From the NCBI RefSeq assembly GCF_003014595.1, contig NZ_PYGK01000004.1:186001-250000 (forward strand): 64,000 nucleotides of DNA. Reading direction: 5' to 3'. Numbering within the stretch: position 1 is the first letter of the stretch; each line of letters starts with the position of its first letter. The stretch comes from Chitinophaga ginsengisoli (GTDB lineage Bacteria; Bacteroidota; Bacteroidia; Chitinophagales; Chitinophagaceae). Shown here piece after piece: positions 1 through 8,407 of this stretch. The notes beneath the pieces are model-generated. The model was not told the origin of the DNA. It searched no databases and saw only the letters and a program-made list of their open reading frames with translations. A program made the position numbers and the translations under genes.

Positions 1-48
1 ATCTTTTGAATGACTACCCTGCATTTTGTTCTTATAAGCTTCCGGGTG

Positions 49-56
49 CAAAAATA
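49..56 (-). promoter_or_regulatory. -7 promoter box for a gene left of the window
   Basis: On the minus strand this reads TATTTTTG, a full match to the Bacteroidota -7 element TAnnTTTG. It points out of the left edge, so the next gene is probably divergent from hemH. I see no convincing -33 TTG at the right distance. Bases 57-219 hold no gene. Confidence 0.4.
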
Positions 57-143
57 CTTGCATAGACCGCAAGAAAGGGCAACAGGCTGTCATTAGTGTG
101 TCATTTCTACACATGGTAACAAGGCTTGCAGAAAAATGATTTT

Positions 144-163
144 TGTCAGTTTATACACTGACA
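144..163. promoter_or_regulatory. 7-bp inverted repeat upstream of hemH
   Basis: TGTCAGT and ACTGACA flank six bases (TTATAC). It lies about 57 bp before the hemH -33 element, between two divergent promoters. This could be an operator for a dimeric regulator, but a palindrome this short can occur by chance. Confidence 0.25.
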
Positions 164-219
164 GGTGTTATCTATCATCCAATAAGGAATAATTAATTTA
201 TTTCAACAATTGTATGACA

Positions 220-248
220 TTTGCAGCTTGGATAAGCTATTACATTTG
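220..248 (+). promoter_or_regulatory. hemH promoter
   Basis: TTTG at 220-223, 17 bp, then TACATTTG at 241-248, which fits the Bacteroidota housekeeping consensus at both elements. The expected start of transcription leaves a 5' leader of roughly 13-15 nt before the hemH ATG. Confidence 0.75.
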
Positions 249-267
249 CAACAATTTAAAGTAAAGG

Positions 268-1299
268 ATGGAAGCGAAATCTGATAAAGGAATTATTCTG
301 ATGAACCTGGGTTCGCCGGATTCTACGGCTGTACCTGATGTTAAGCGGTATCTTAATGAATTTTTGATGGATAAACGGGTAATTGATTATCCGTATCTGT
401 TCCGTTTATTATTGATAAAAGGGATCATCGTGCCTAAACGCGCGCCTAAATCGGCTGAAGCATACAAATCCATCTGGTGGGAAGAGGGTTCTCCTTTGAT
501 TGTGCTGACAAAACAATTACAAAACGCTGTGCAGCATGATCTGCAGATGCCGGTGGAAATTTCTATGCGTTACGGTAATCCGTCGCAGGAGACCGCCTAT
601 GACAACCTGTTAAAACAGAATCCTAACCTGAAAGAGGTGATCCTGCTGCCTTTGTATCCGCATTACGCTATGTCTTCCTATGAAACAGCGGTAGAACATG
701 CCAAGGCGGTGCATAAAAAGAAAGGCTATACATTTAGTCTGTCCATCGTTCCTCCTTATTATAATGAACCTGATTATATCAATGCACTGGCGGAAAGCAT
801 GCGCCCTTATCTGGCACAGGAGTATGATCACCTGTTGTTCAGCTATCATGGTGTACCTGAAAGGCACATACGAAAAGGCGACATCACCGGAAAGCATTGT
901 CTGCAGGTAGAAAATTGTTGTAAGGTGGATTCCCCTGCCCATAAGTTCTGTTATCGTCACCAGGTACATGTGACGTCAGAACTGGTAGCGGAGAAGCTCA
1001 ATATACCAAGGGAGAAGTGGAGTGTGACCTTCCAGTCCCGTCTGGGAAGGGAGGAGTGGTTGAAACCATATACTGCCGCTACGTTGGAAGAATTGCCAAA
1101 GAAAGGTGTAAAGCGGCTGCTGGTAGCCTGTCCAGCGTTCGTTTCCGATTGTCTGGAAACGCTGGAAGAGATAGCAGTGGAAGGCAAGCATACTTTTATC
1201 AACAGCGGAGGCGACAGTTTTACGATGATCCCCTGTATGAACGTGCATCCTTTGTGGGTACAGGCTGTCGTGAAGTGGATGACGAGCCTGCAGTCCTGA
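268..1299 (+). CDS. hemH: Ferrochelatase with four-cysteine internal insert
   Basis: Inserts ferrous iron into the porphyrin in the last or penultimate step of haem synthesis. The 343-aa length is normal for the family. The N-terminus carries the family start MNLGSPDS, residues 192-195 are SYHG with the metal-handling His194, and SDCLETLEE near residue 293 carries the conserved acidic Glu297. Between these, Cys211, Cys217, Cys218 and Cys228 sit in a short segment; a known class of bacterial ferrochelatases binds a [2Fe-2S] cluster through four cysteines in an internal segment. The ATG follows a purine-rich GTAAAGG. hemG follows after 32 bp, so the two are probably co-transcribed. Confidence 0.95.
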   Translation: MEAKSDKGIILMNLGSPDSTAVPDVKRYLNEFLMDKRVIDYPYLFRLLLIKGIIVPKRAPKSAEAYKSIWWEEGSPLIVLTKQLQNAVQHDLQMPVEISMRYGNPSQETAYDNLLKQNPNLKEVILLPLYPHYAMSSYETAVEHAKAVHKKKGYTFSLSIVPPYYNEPDYINALAESMRPYLAQEYDHLLFSYHGVPERHIRKGDITGKHCLQVENCCKVDSPAHKFCYRHQVHVTSELVAEKLNIPREKWSVTFQSRLGREEWLKPYTAATLEELPKKGVKRLLVACPAFVSDCLETLEEIAVEGKHTFINSGGDSFTMIPCMNVHPLWVQAVVKWMTSLQS

Positions 1300-1331
1300 T
1301 CTGAGTTATTATTCTATAAATAGCCGTTACC

Positions 1332-2660
1332 ATGAAAACGCAACCCGTTATCATTGCCGGAGCCGGTATCGCCGGTTTAAGCATTGCTTATGAATTACAG
1401 CAGAAAGGAATTCCTTACGAGATACTGGAAGCAGGATCTCACGCAGGTGGTATGATCAAATCATTACATGTGGATGGATATGAACTGGATGCCGGACCGA
1501 ATTCTTTTGCTGCTTCACCGGAAGTAATGGCCTACATTGATCAACTCGGATTGCGGGACAAGGTGCTGGAAGCAACTTCCGCAAGTAAACACCGCTTCCT
1601 GGTCAGAAATAATCAGCTACACGCGGTATCTCCCCATCCGCTTAAAATACTGAAATCAAATTATATCAGTGGTGGCGCCAAATGGCGCTTGTTTACAGAA
1701 AGGTTCCGCAGCCCCCATCCGGCTGAAGGTGAAGAATCAGTGAGTTCTTTTGTGAACCGCCGTTTCGGACGTGAGATCAATGAGTATCTGTTTGAACCTA
1801 TTTTGTCAGGTATCTATGCCGGTAATCCCGATCTTATGTCTATTGCAGAGGTATTACCGATGTTGCCGCAGTGGGAGAAGAAGTATGGCAGTGTGACCAA
1901 AGGGCTCATGAAGAATATGAAAGCGATGGGCGGCCGTAAGATCATTGCTTTTAAAGGTGGCAATGCGGTACTGACAGAAAAACTGTTATCCCTGCTGACA
2001 GGTAAGATAAGACTCAACTGTGCTATAACAGGCGTTACCCGTGGTGCATCAGACTATATCGTACAATACAACGAAAACGGCAGCACCGGTATGTTAAACA
2101 CCGAACGTATCATCTTTGCGACTCCTGCTTACAGCACCGCCGTTGCTATACAAGGCCTGGATGCCTCCCTGGCATCACAGCTGCATGATATTCCTTATCC
2201 ACGTATGGGTGTGTTACACCTGGGATTTGGTGCTGAAGCGAAGGAAAAAGCGCCAGCAGGTTTTGGTTTCCTCGTGCCGCATGCAGCAGGTAAACATTTT
2301 CTGGGAGCGATCTGTAATACGGCCGTGTTCCCGGCACGCGTACCGGAAGGGAAAACGCTGTTTACCGTTATGGTTGGTGGCGCCCGCCAGGAACAATTGT
2401 TTGACCAGCTGGGAGCAGAAAAATTGCAACAAACAATAGTGGAAGAACTGATGGAGCTATTAGGATTGCAGACACTACCCGAAATGCAGCGTTTCAGCCA
2501 ATGGAATAAGGCTATACCGCAATTGAATGTGGGGCATGCACAGATAAGGCAGCAGATACGCTTTTTCGAGCAAAGATATCCTGGGATAAGACTGGCGGGG
2601 AATTATGTAACGGGCGTGGCTGTGCCGGCAATTATACAGGCAGCGAAGGGGTATAGTTAA
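1332..2660 (+). CDS. hemG: Protoporphyrinogen/coproporphyrinogen oxidase (FAD)
   Basis: Oxygen-dependent flavoprotein that oxidises the porphyrinogen to the porphyrin used by ferrochelatase. The dinucleotide-binding motif AGAGIAGLS lies at residues 9-17, followed by the acidic end of the second strand (EILEAGSHAGG). The C-terminal FAD segment NYVTGVAVPAIIQAA is intact. At 442 aa it is the usual size of bacterial HemY-type enzymes. It lies 32 bp downstream of hemH and shares its promoter by inference. Sequence alone does not tell whether protoporphyrinogen or coproporphyrinogen is the natural substrate. The 190 bp after the stop hold no gene that I can support. Confidence 0.9.
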   Translation: MKTQPVIIAGAGIAGLSIAYELQQKGIPYEILEAGSHAGGMIKSLHVDGYELDAGPNSFAASPEVMAYIDQLGLRDKVLEATSASKHRFLVRNNQLHAVSPHPLKILKSNYISGGAKWRLFTERFRSPHPAEGEESVSSFVNRRFGREINEYLFEPILSGIYAGNPDLMSIAEVLPMLPQWEKKYGSVTKGLMKNMKAMGGRKIIAFKGGNAVLTEKLLSLLTGKIRLNCAITGVTRGASDYIVQYNENGSTGMLNTERIIFATPAYSTAVAIQGLDASLASQLHDIPYPRMGVLHLGFGAEAKEKAPAGFGFLVPHAAGKHFLGAICNTAVFPARVPEGKTLFTVMVGGARQEQLFDQLGAEKLQQTIVEELMELLGLQTLPEMQRFSQWNKAIPQLNVGHAQIRQQIRFFEQRYPGIRLAGNYVTGVAVPAIIQAAKGYS

Positions 2661-2852
2661 TTACAGAATAATGGATTTAGACAATGTCCATCATCCGAAT
2701 GGCAAGATATCTCAATTCCCGGCTATCAATGAAGCTGCCCTTTGTACGGACTGGACCATATTTACAAAATCTGTGGCGAAATAGATAACTTGTAGAAGGG
2801 GCTAACACGCAGAGCACGCCTGTCTTGGCACGCTTTTCCATTGCATATTGTT

Positions 2853-3590
2853 ATGGCAGGGAAAATACATATAGGCACGTCAGGATGGAGTTATAAACAC
2901 TGGAGAGAGATATTTTATCCGGCAACGCTAAAGCCAACAGACTACCTGGCGTATTATGCTGATCATTTTCAAACGACAGAGATCAACACGAGTTTTTATC
3001 ATCTGCCGAGGCCATCCACTATCGAAAAGTGGATGGAGATTGTCAATGCGAAGTTTCGGTTTTGTCCCAAGATCAGCCGCTTTATTACCCATATCAAGAA
3101 ACTGAATGATCCCGAAGAAACCCTGCCTAAGTTCTTCGATATTTTTGATCCTGTGCATAAGCACCTGGGGCCAGTACTCTTACAACTCCCACCGAACCTT
3201 GCATTTAATGAAGAGAAAGTAGCTCACTTTTTTGAAACACTTAAAACATATAAGGGGTATACGTTTGCCCTGGAACCACGGCACGATACCTGGCTGGAGG
3301 ATGCAGCTATCGCATTACTGGAGAAATATAAAATTGCGTTCGTGATTGCGGAGTCAGGGAAAAGATGGCCATATGGGGAATTTGTAACGGCGAAACATAT
3401 TTATGTGAGGTTCCATGGTCCTGATGGCTCTTATGCAAAGGCTTACACTGATAAAGTACTGAAGGAATATGCAGATAAGATGCTGGCCTGGCAGGAGGAA
3501 GGACATACCATATGGGTGTTTTTTAACAATGATGGGCATGGATATGCGAATGAGAATGCAAAGACATTGATTGAACTGACAAAAGCTTAA
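2853..3590 (+). CDS. DUF72 (YecE-like) TIM-barrel protein
   Basis: Member of the DUF72 family, a TIM-barrel fold whose enzymatic role is not established. The N-terminal family signature IHIGTSGWSYKHW and the C-terminal WVFFNNDGHGYA are both clear. I start at the ATG at 2853 (MAGKIHIG) because homologs begin there; a TTG 12 bp earlier is in frame but adds only four residues. It is the first gene of a tight three-gene set: the next begins 3 bp after the stop and a DNA glycosylase follows. That context hints at a link with nucleic-acid repair, which is inference. Confidence 0.85.
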   Translation: MAGKIHIGTSGWSYKHWREIFYPATLKPTDYLAYYADHFQTTEINTSFYHLPRPSTIEKWMEIVNAKFRFCPKISRFITHIKKLNDPEETLPKFFDIFDPVHKHLGPVLLQLPPNLAFNEEKVAHFFETLKTYKGYTFALEPRHDTWLEDAAIALLEKYKIAFVIAESGKRWPYGEFVTAKHIYVRFHGPDGSYAKAYTDKVLKEYADKMLAWQEEGHTIWVFFNNDGHGYANENAKTLIELTKA

Positions 3591-3593
3591 CAT

Positions 3594-4340
3594 ATGAAAA
3601 CAGCAACAAAAAAGCCTGCAGCGAAGAAAGCGACCAAAGGGGGAACTGCTGTAACAAAGAATCCGGTAAAGAAAAGCGCAGTGGCGCAGAAGAAAGCTGT
3701 GAAAGAAGATCTGTCTAAAACATATAATGAGTTCAAAGAGTTTGAGGGACAGCAGTACACAGGTATGACGATAGGGAGGAGCCATAAATGGAATTATGAT
3801 GCAGGTGTCTGGAAAGAGACGAAGATCACACCCGACCTGTGGGAGATCTCTTACGCGGTAACCAAACGCAGGGCAGGGCATGCGCCGGAAGGATCAGGAG
3901 TGCCTGTAGGAACAGAATATCATTGGTATATTATGGCGCATCAGAATGTCCGCAAACTGAATGCGAATGATTATACAACATCGTTGGCCGGTCTGAAATT
4001 AAAGCTGGCGCATAAACGGGCAGATAAGGAGAAGTGGAGCCTTTCGGGTAAAACACAACGTAAACACCTTATTGAATTCTTGCAGGAAATGATCGCCCAG
4101 CTGGAAAAAGAACCTGCACCGCTTGATTTTACATACAACGAAAACCATTACCTTGGAGAAGCAATTCCAATTGGACAAACTTGTCATGACGGTCTTTGTG
4201 AGGAGTATGATATTATTCTCAATGATGCCAGTATGGGTATTATCCGACGAATGAAGAAAGGATGGAAGATAGACGGTATTGAAGACAAGAAATTTGTTGA
4301 TGCCATAGGAAATGCAATAGTTGAATCATCACCCAAATAA
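3594..4340 (+). CDS. Unknown protein with Lys/Ala-rich N-terminal tail
   Basis: I do not recognise this 248-aa family. The first 40 or so residues are almost entirely Lys, Ala, Thr, Val and Pro, like the tails of histone H1-like proteins, with repeated AKK and KKP-type motifs. The rest looks globular: HKWNYDAGVW, a basic middle, YNENHYLGEAIPIGQTCHDG, and a C-terminal RRMKKGWKI. No signal peptide or membrane segment is seen. It is translated between a DUF72 gene (3-bp gap) and an Fpg/Nei glycosylase (8-bp gap), so all three are almost certainly one operon. DNA binding through the tail is an inference from composition. Confidence 0.8.
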   Translation: MKTATKKPAAKKATKGGTAVTKNPVKKSAVAQKKAVKEDLSKTYNEFKEFEGQQYTGMTIGRSHKWNYDAGVWKETKITPDLWEISYAVTKRRAGHAPEGSGVPVGTEYHWYIMAHQNVRKLNANDYTTSLAGLKLKLAHKRADKEKWSLSGKTQRKHLIEFLQEMIAQLEKEPAPLDFTYNENHYLGEAIPIGQTCHDGLCEEYDIILNDASMGIIRRMKKGWKIDGIEDKKFVDAIGNAIVESSPK

Positions 4341-4348
4341 TATAACAT

Positions 4349-5128
4349 ATGCCGGAATTACCAGATCTGCAGATATTCAGCCATAATCTTGATAAGAAGC
4401 TGGCGGGGAAGGTTGTGAAAGACGTGGCATTAGAGAATACGAAAAAGGCGAAAGATACACCTGCCGCTTTTAAGAAAGCCATTAAAGGGGAAAAGTTGGA
4501 GAAAGTGTACCGGGAAGGGAAGGAATTGCGCTTCAGATTTAAAAATGACGTAGTGCTGGGCATACACCTCATGTTACACGGTAAACTCTATTTCTTCGAA
4601 GAAAAGAATACCAATAAAAATACCATTCTCGAATTATTGTTTGAAGACGGGACAGGGCTTGCACTGACCGACTACCAGGGACTTGCACTGCCTTCACTGA
4701 ATCCTGAAGAGACAGATGTTCCTGATGCGCTGTCGGACGAACTCACAGTGAAATACCTGGAAGAGCAGTTAGGTAAGAAGAAGACAGCTGTTAAAAAGAT
4801 ATTACTGGACCAGCATATCATTCGTGGTATAGGAAATGCCTATGCCGATGAGATCCTGTGGGAAGCAGGGATATCGCCGTTTTCTATCAGCAATAAGATA
4901 CCTGCGGCAAAGATCAAGACCCTGCATCACGCTATACCTAAGGTATTAAAAGAAGCAGAGAAAAATATCCGTAAAGAACACCCTGATATTATTGCAGGCG
5001 AGATACGGGATTTCTTAAAGATCCATCAGCCTAAGGAGACCCATAGCCCTACGGGAGGTACGATATCGCAGAAGGAACTGAATAGCCGGAAGACCTATTA
5101 TACGGATGAACAGGAGCTATTTGAATAA
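4349..5128 (+). CDS. Fpg/Nei-family DNA glycosylase without zinc-finger cysteines
   Basis: Base-excision glycosylase/AP lyase. After removal of Met1 the protein starts PELPD, giving the catalytic Pro and Glu of the family; Lys58 in REGKELRFRF matches the conserved beta-hairpin Lys. The helix-two-turn-helix is clear (LLDQHIIRGIGNAYADEILW). The C-terminus, where Fpg and Nei normally have a Cys4 zinc finger, reads PTGGTISQKE...SRKTYYTDEQ and contains no cysteine; the whole 259-aa protein has none. It keeps the shape of the finger (GG turn, RKTYY), as in known zincless-finger members. Substrate preference cannot be read from this. Last gene of the DUF72 operon. Confidence 0.88.
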   Translation: MPELPDLQIFSHNLDKKLAGKVVKDVALENTKKAKDTPAAFKKAIKGEKLEKVYREGKELRFRFKNDVVLGIHLMLHGKLYFFEEKNTNKNTILELLFEDGTGLALTDYQGLALPSLNPEETDVPDALSDELTVKYLEEQLGKKKTAVKKILLDQHIIRGIGNAYADEILWEAGISPFSISNKIPAAKIKTLHHAIPKVLKEAEKNIRKEHPDIIAGEIRDFLKIHQPKETHSPTGGTISQKELNSRKTYYTDEQELFE

Positions 5129-5262
5129 AGCGTATATTCACATACCGGTTATATTGAACGTTTATACCAGTGTTGAAACTACAACATGAATGGCCGGATA
5201 GCATTACCGTGATGACTGGAAAAAGTGCTGTCGCTTTATTCAACAGTATTTAATTCATTGTT

Positions 5263-6315
5263 ATGGCTGAAACACAAAATGCCTCCCCTGCAACACCCCG
5301 CCCTCCCTACAAAGACAATGATGGCAATGAAATAACTCCCATAGGAAAAGCATTTGCAGGATTACTTATCATCTTTTTTACATTTTTCAGTGCGTTCTAT
5401 CTTGTTGGCCATTGGCCAGATAGAATACCAGGTCCGAAAGATAATACTACCTCACTTTATACCTTCAGATGGTTTCACGTCCGGCTTATTGATAGTCTGG
5501 CGGATACCAGCTCGCGCAGGCAGGTTGTGAGTCCGGTGGCGCAAAGCGGGATAGATAGTGCACAGGAAAAGTCAGACAGCTCTATTGGCAGCATGAGCCC
5601 ACCCGTAGGCGATGTTCCTCCGCCGGAGCCACAAACTGGAGCTACGGTTGTATATACTGGAAGTAGAGATAAGCTGATGCATATTAACACCTTGCTCCTG
5701 ATCATGGTAGGTGTAGCTGGTTTTCTGGGTAGTATGATCCATATTTCAGCTTCATTCACCAGTTATATAGGGGCAGGGAAATTCAGGAAAAGCTGGATAC
5801 TCTGGTACTGTGTGAAACCTTTTACAGCAGCGGCGCTGGCGATAGCTGTCTATTTCGTTTTCCGCGGAGGATTTCTGAACATGAGCGATGATAGTTCGAA
5901 TATTAATATTTATGGGTTAATGACCATTTCGATATTTTCAGGTTTGTTTACCGACCGTACCACGCTAAAATTAAAAGAAGTATTTGAGGTGCTGTTCCGT
6001 CCCAAAGACGATCGCCCAGACCAGTTGAAAAACGAAGGATTAAAGATAACTATCGTGGAAGCGGATCCTTTGGAAGCGGGGCAATCAACGGTTATTACGC
6101 TGCGAGGGGAGAAGATGGACGAAGGGAAGGTAGATATTTCTATAGGAGATGATAAGATACAAACTATGCAACGGAAGCCGGATAGCATCAGCTTTGATTA
6201 TACGCTGCCGGAAGTGCTTAAAGACCAGGATACGGTACTGTTGTCAGTGAAACCTGAAAATGCTGTTACAGCCAACACCTATCCTTTAAAAATCAAAACC
6301 CCATCAAACGCCTAG
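5263..6315 (+). CDS. Unknown four-helix membrane protein with C-terminal beta domain
   Basis: A 350-aa protein I do not recognise. A hydrophobic segment lies near residues 29-50, then a Pro/Ser-rich extramembrane stretch, then three more segments near 142-165, 178-203 and 215-232. The last 90 residues have no membrane segment and look like a beta-sandwich (STVITLRGEKM, SISFDYTLPE), perhaps IPT/TIG- or Ig-like; that assignment is weak. The gene stands alone, 134 bp after the glycosylase operon, and ends at a strong hairpin terminator. Confidence 0.75.
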   Translation: MAETQNASPATPRPPYKDNDGNEITPIGKAFAGLLIIFFTFFSAFYLVGHWPDRIPGPKDNTTSLYTFRWFHVRLIDSLADTSSRRQVVSPVAQSGIDSAQEKSDSSIGSMSPPVGDVPPPEPQTGATVVYTGSRDKLMHINTLLLIMVGVAGFLGSMIHISASFTSYIGAGKFRKSWILWYCVKPFTAAALAIAVYFVFRGGFLNMSDDSSNINIYGLMTISIFSGLFTDRTTLKLKEVFEVLFRPKDDRPDQLKNEGLKITIVEADPLEAGQSTVITLRGEKMDEGKVDISIGDDKIQTMQRKPDSISFDYTLPEVLKDQDTVLLSVKPENAVTANTYPLKIKTPSNA

Positions 6316-6363
6316 ACGATGCAGCGGCGAATGGCGCATAACGAATCTATATGACAAAAATAA

Positions 6364-6397
6364 AGACTGACCAGGGTTGATGCTGGTCAGTCTTTTT
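6364..6397. terminator. Bidirectional terminator
   Basis: Perfect 11-bp stem AGACTGACCAG / CTGGTCAGTCT with an 8-nt loop and five T on the plus side. The A-rich flank gives a T-rich tail on the minus strand too. It lies between two convergent genes. Confidence 0.85.
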
Positions 6398-6399
6398 AT

Positions 6400-6720
6400 T
6401 TACGGATAACGCAATGTAGCTGCTACATTACTCTTCGGTTTCATGGATAGCAATCTCAAGGTTTCTTCGACGGTTTTATCTGCAGGAGCTTCCCTGACAT
6501 TTTGTTGTTGCACCGCCTTTTTAGCTGTATCCCTGTTCGGGTGCCGCATATGAACAGCGGGTTGCAGTTCATCGGGGCCCATCGTGTATTTGTTGGTCAT
6601 TGCAAGATCAGACTCCAGTTCATCCGGAGAAATAGATCTCCTTAATCCCAGGCCTTCCTTGCCGTTGCCAGAAGGCTTCCCTTTAATTGGCGTAAATTTT
6701 CCCTTTTGATCTTTTGGCAT
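6400..6720 (-). CDS. Small basic hypothetical protein
   Basis: A 106-aa hydrophilic protein with no signal peptide and no recognised domain. The N-terminal third is Lys/Gly/Pro-rich (KDQKGKFTPIKGKP), the middle is acidic, and the C-terminal part has a Gln/Asn-rich helix-prone stretch. It looks largely disordered. I accept it as real because it fills an otherwise empty interval, ends exactly at a shared terminator and starts with ATG. The 182 bp between it and pntAA must hold two divergent promoters, but I see no consensus -7 box there. Confidence 0.6.
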   Translation of the reverse strand: MPKDQKGKFTPIKGKPSGNGKEGLGLRRSISPDELESDLAMTNKYTMGPDELQPAVHMRHPNRDTAKKAVQQQNVREAPADKTVEETLRLLSMKPKSNVAATLRYP

Positions 6721-6902
6721 AATATAAAAGTTTAAATTTCTGCTAAGTCAAGCTCAGCCTGAATAAGGACTGATACTATTTTCAGCACACCAATATCCTG
6801 CCAAGCGTGTCCTGATGAGTCGAAGAGGAGTTTTTGTTCAACTTGCCGTTATACGTTATATTTAAAAAAACTACCGTAAATTCAGTTTATAAATTCCATT
6901 AG

Positions 6903-8033
6903 ATGATTGCAGGCGTCCTAAAAGAACAGCCAGGAGAAAACAGGGTTTCTTTAGTGCCGGACATTGTTAAGCAGTTAGGAAAACAGGGAGTAACGGTTTG
7001 GATAGAACCGGATGCCGGAACCCGGGCATATTATCCTGATGAATCCTATGTACAGGCAGGCGCCGTTATAAAGCCTGCTACTGAAATCCTGCAACAGGCA
7101 GATATTATCCTCAGCATTCAGATCCCCGATGAACAATCCTGGAAGTCCATACCGGCAGGTAAAGTGCTGACCGGTATCTACCAGCCATTTAGCAATAGTG
7201 CAATCATGCAGCAATGGGCTGACAGGCAGCTGACCACTTTCAGTCTTGATAGTATACCCCGTACCACCCGTGCACAGAGTATGGATGTGCTGAGTTCACA
7301 GGCGAATATTGCAGGATATAAGGCGGTATTGCTGGCGGCCTGGAGTTACAGCCGTTATTTGCCTATGTTTATGACAGCAGCGGGTAGTATTGCCCCGGCA
7401 AAAGTGTTGATTTTAGGAGCCGGTGTTGCCGGTTTACAGGCCATTGCCACTGCCAGACGCCTTGGCGCTGTAGTGGAGGTATTTGATACCCGGCCGGCGG
7501 TGAAGGAAGAGGTAATGAGCCTGGGCGCCAGGTTTATTGAAGTGGAGGGTGCGGCAGATGCATCCGCCGCAGGCGGATATGCTGTAGAGCAGACGGAGGC
7601 ATATAAACAGCGGCAGCAGGAAAGAATCGCAGAAAGCATTGCCAAATCAGATATTGTTATTACAACAGCACAGATACCTGGTAAAAAAGCACCCATTTTG
7701 ATCACTGAAGAGATGCTCGACAGAATGAGGCCCGGAGCAGTGATCGTTGATCTGGCAGCAGCTACCGGCGGTAACACAGCGTTTACGGAAAATAACAGGA
7801 CGGTTGTGCATAAAGGCATTACCATTATCGGTGATTCCAATCTGCCGTCTTCCATGCCCTCAGATGCCAGTAAACTCTATGCAAAGAATATCTTTAATTT
7901 TTTGCAGTTACTCGTAAAAGACGGCGACCTGGTGCTGAACTTTTCTGATGATATCGTGCAGGGCGGCTGTATCACCCATAGCGGTGTTATTACCAATGAG
8001 CGGCTCAGACAAGCGGATAGTGTGAAATTATAA
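6903..8033 (+). CDS. pntAA: NAD(P) transhydrogenase subunit alpha, part 1
   Basis: NAD(H)-binding dI domain of proton-translocating transhydrogenase, which uses the proton gradient to drive hydride transfer from NADH to NADP+. The N-terminal alanine dehydrogenase/PNT fold starts AGVLKEQPGENRVSLVP, and the nucleotide-binding core has VLILGAGVAGLQAIATARRLGA followed by VFDTRP. The RQ-loop type segment (SMDVLSSQANIAGY) is present. It has no membrane helices, as expected in organisms where alpha is split. First of three genes; pntAB begins 39 bp downstream. Confidence 0.93.
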   Translation: MIAGVLKEQPGENRVSLVPDIVKQLGKQGVTVWIEPDAGTRAYYPDESYVQAGAVIKPATEILQQADIILSIQIPDEQSWKSIPAGKVLTGIYQPFSNSAIMQQWADRQLTTFSLDSIPRTTRAQSMDVLSSQANIAGYKAVLLAAWSYSRYLPMFMTAAGSIAPAKVLILGAGVAGLQAIATARRLGAVVEVFDTRPAVKEEVMSLGARFIEVEGAADASAAGGYAVEQTEAYKQRQQERIAESIAKSDIVITTAQIPGKKAPILITEEMLDRMRPGAVIVDLAAATGGNTAFTENNRTVVHKGITIIGDSNLPSSMPSDASKLYAKNIFNFLQLLVKDGDLVLNFSDDIVQGGCITHSGVITNERLRQADSVKL

Positions 8034-8072
8034 AGGCCGTTCATCTATTACTGAAATCAACGATCCCCAATA

Positions 8073-8387
8073 ATGGACGCTATTTTTTCTTTTTTACAAC
8101 AGCACCTGGAAGCGGTGTATATAGTCATTCTTTCCATCTTTCTGGGAGTGGAGGTGATATCGCGGGTGCCTTCCGTACTACATACGCCGCTAATGAGCGG
8201 CGCCAATGCCATTCATGGTGTTGTGATCATTGGCGCCATCATCGTGATGGGAGAAGCCGAAGCTGATAATTACCTGGCGCTGGTATTGGGATTTCTTGCC
8301 GTTATACTGGGTACCATCAATGTAGTGGGTGGTTTCGTTGTGACAGACAGGATGCTTGAAATGTTCAAGTCAAAAAAGACCAAATAA
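8073..8387 (+). CDS. pntAB: NAD(P) transhydrogenase subunit alpha, part 2
   Basis: A 104-aa membrane protein supplying the alpha part of the proton-conducting dII domain. Three or four hydrophobic segments are visible (YIVILSIFLGVEVISRV, GVVIIGAIIVMG, LALVLGFLAVILGTINVVGG), and the family's closing motif GGFVVTDRMLEMFK is intact. It lies between the soluble NAD-binding subunit and the beta subunit, 20 bp before pntB, consistent with a single transcript and a stoichiometric complex. Confidence 0.93.
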   Translation: MDAIFSFLQQHLEAVYIVILSIFLGVEVISRVPSVLHTPLMSGANAIHGVVIIGAIIVMGEAEADNYLALVLGFLAVILGTINVVGGFVVTDRMLEMFKSKKTK

Positions 8388-8407
8388 TTGTATCTAATCA
8401 TTACACT

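Noticed and set aside
3354-3881. 175-aa minus-strand open frame across DUF72 and the Lys-tailed gene
   Set aside because: Cys/Phe-rich mirror of Lys/Glu codons, antisense to two genes of one operon.
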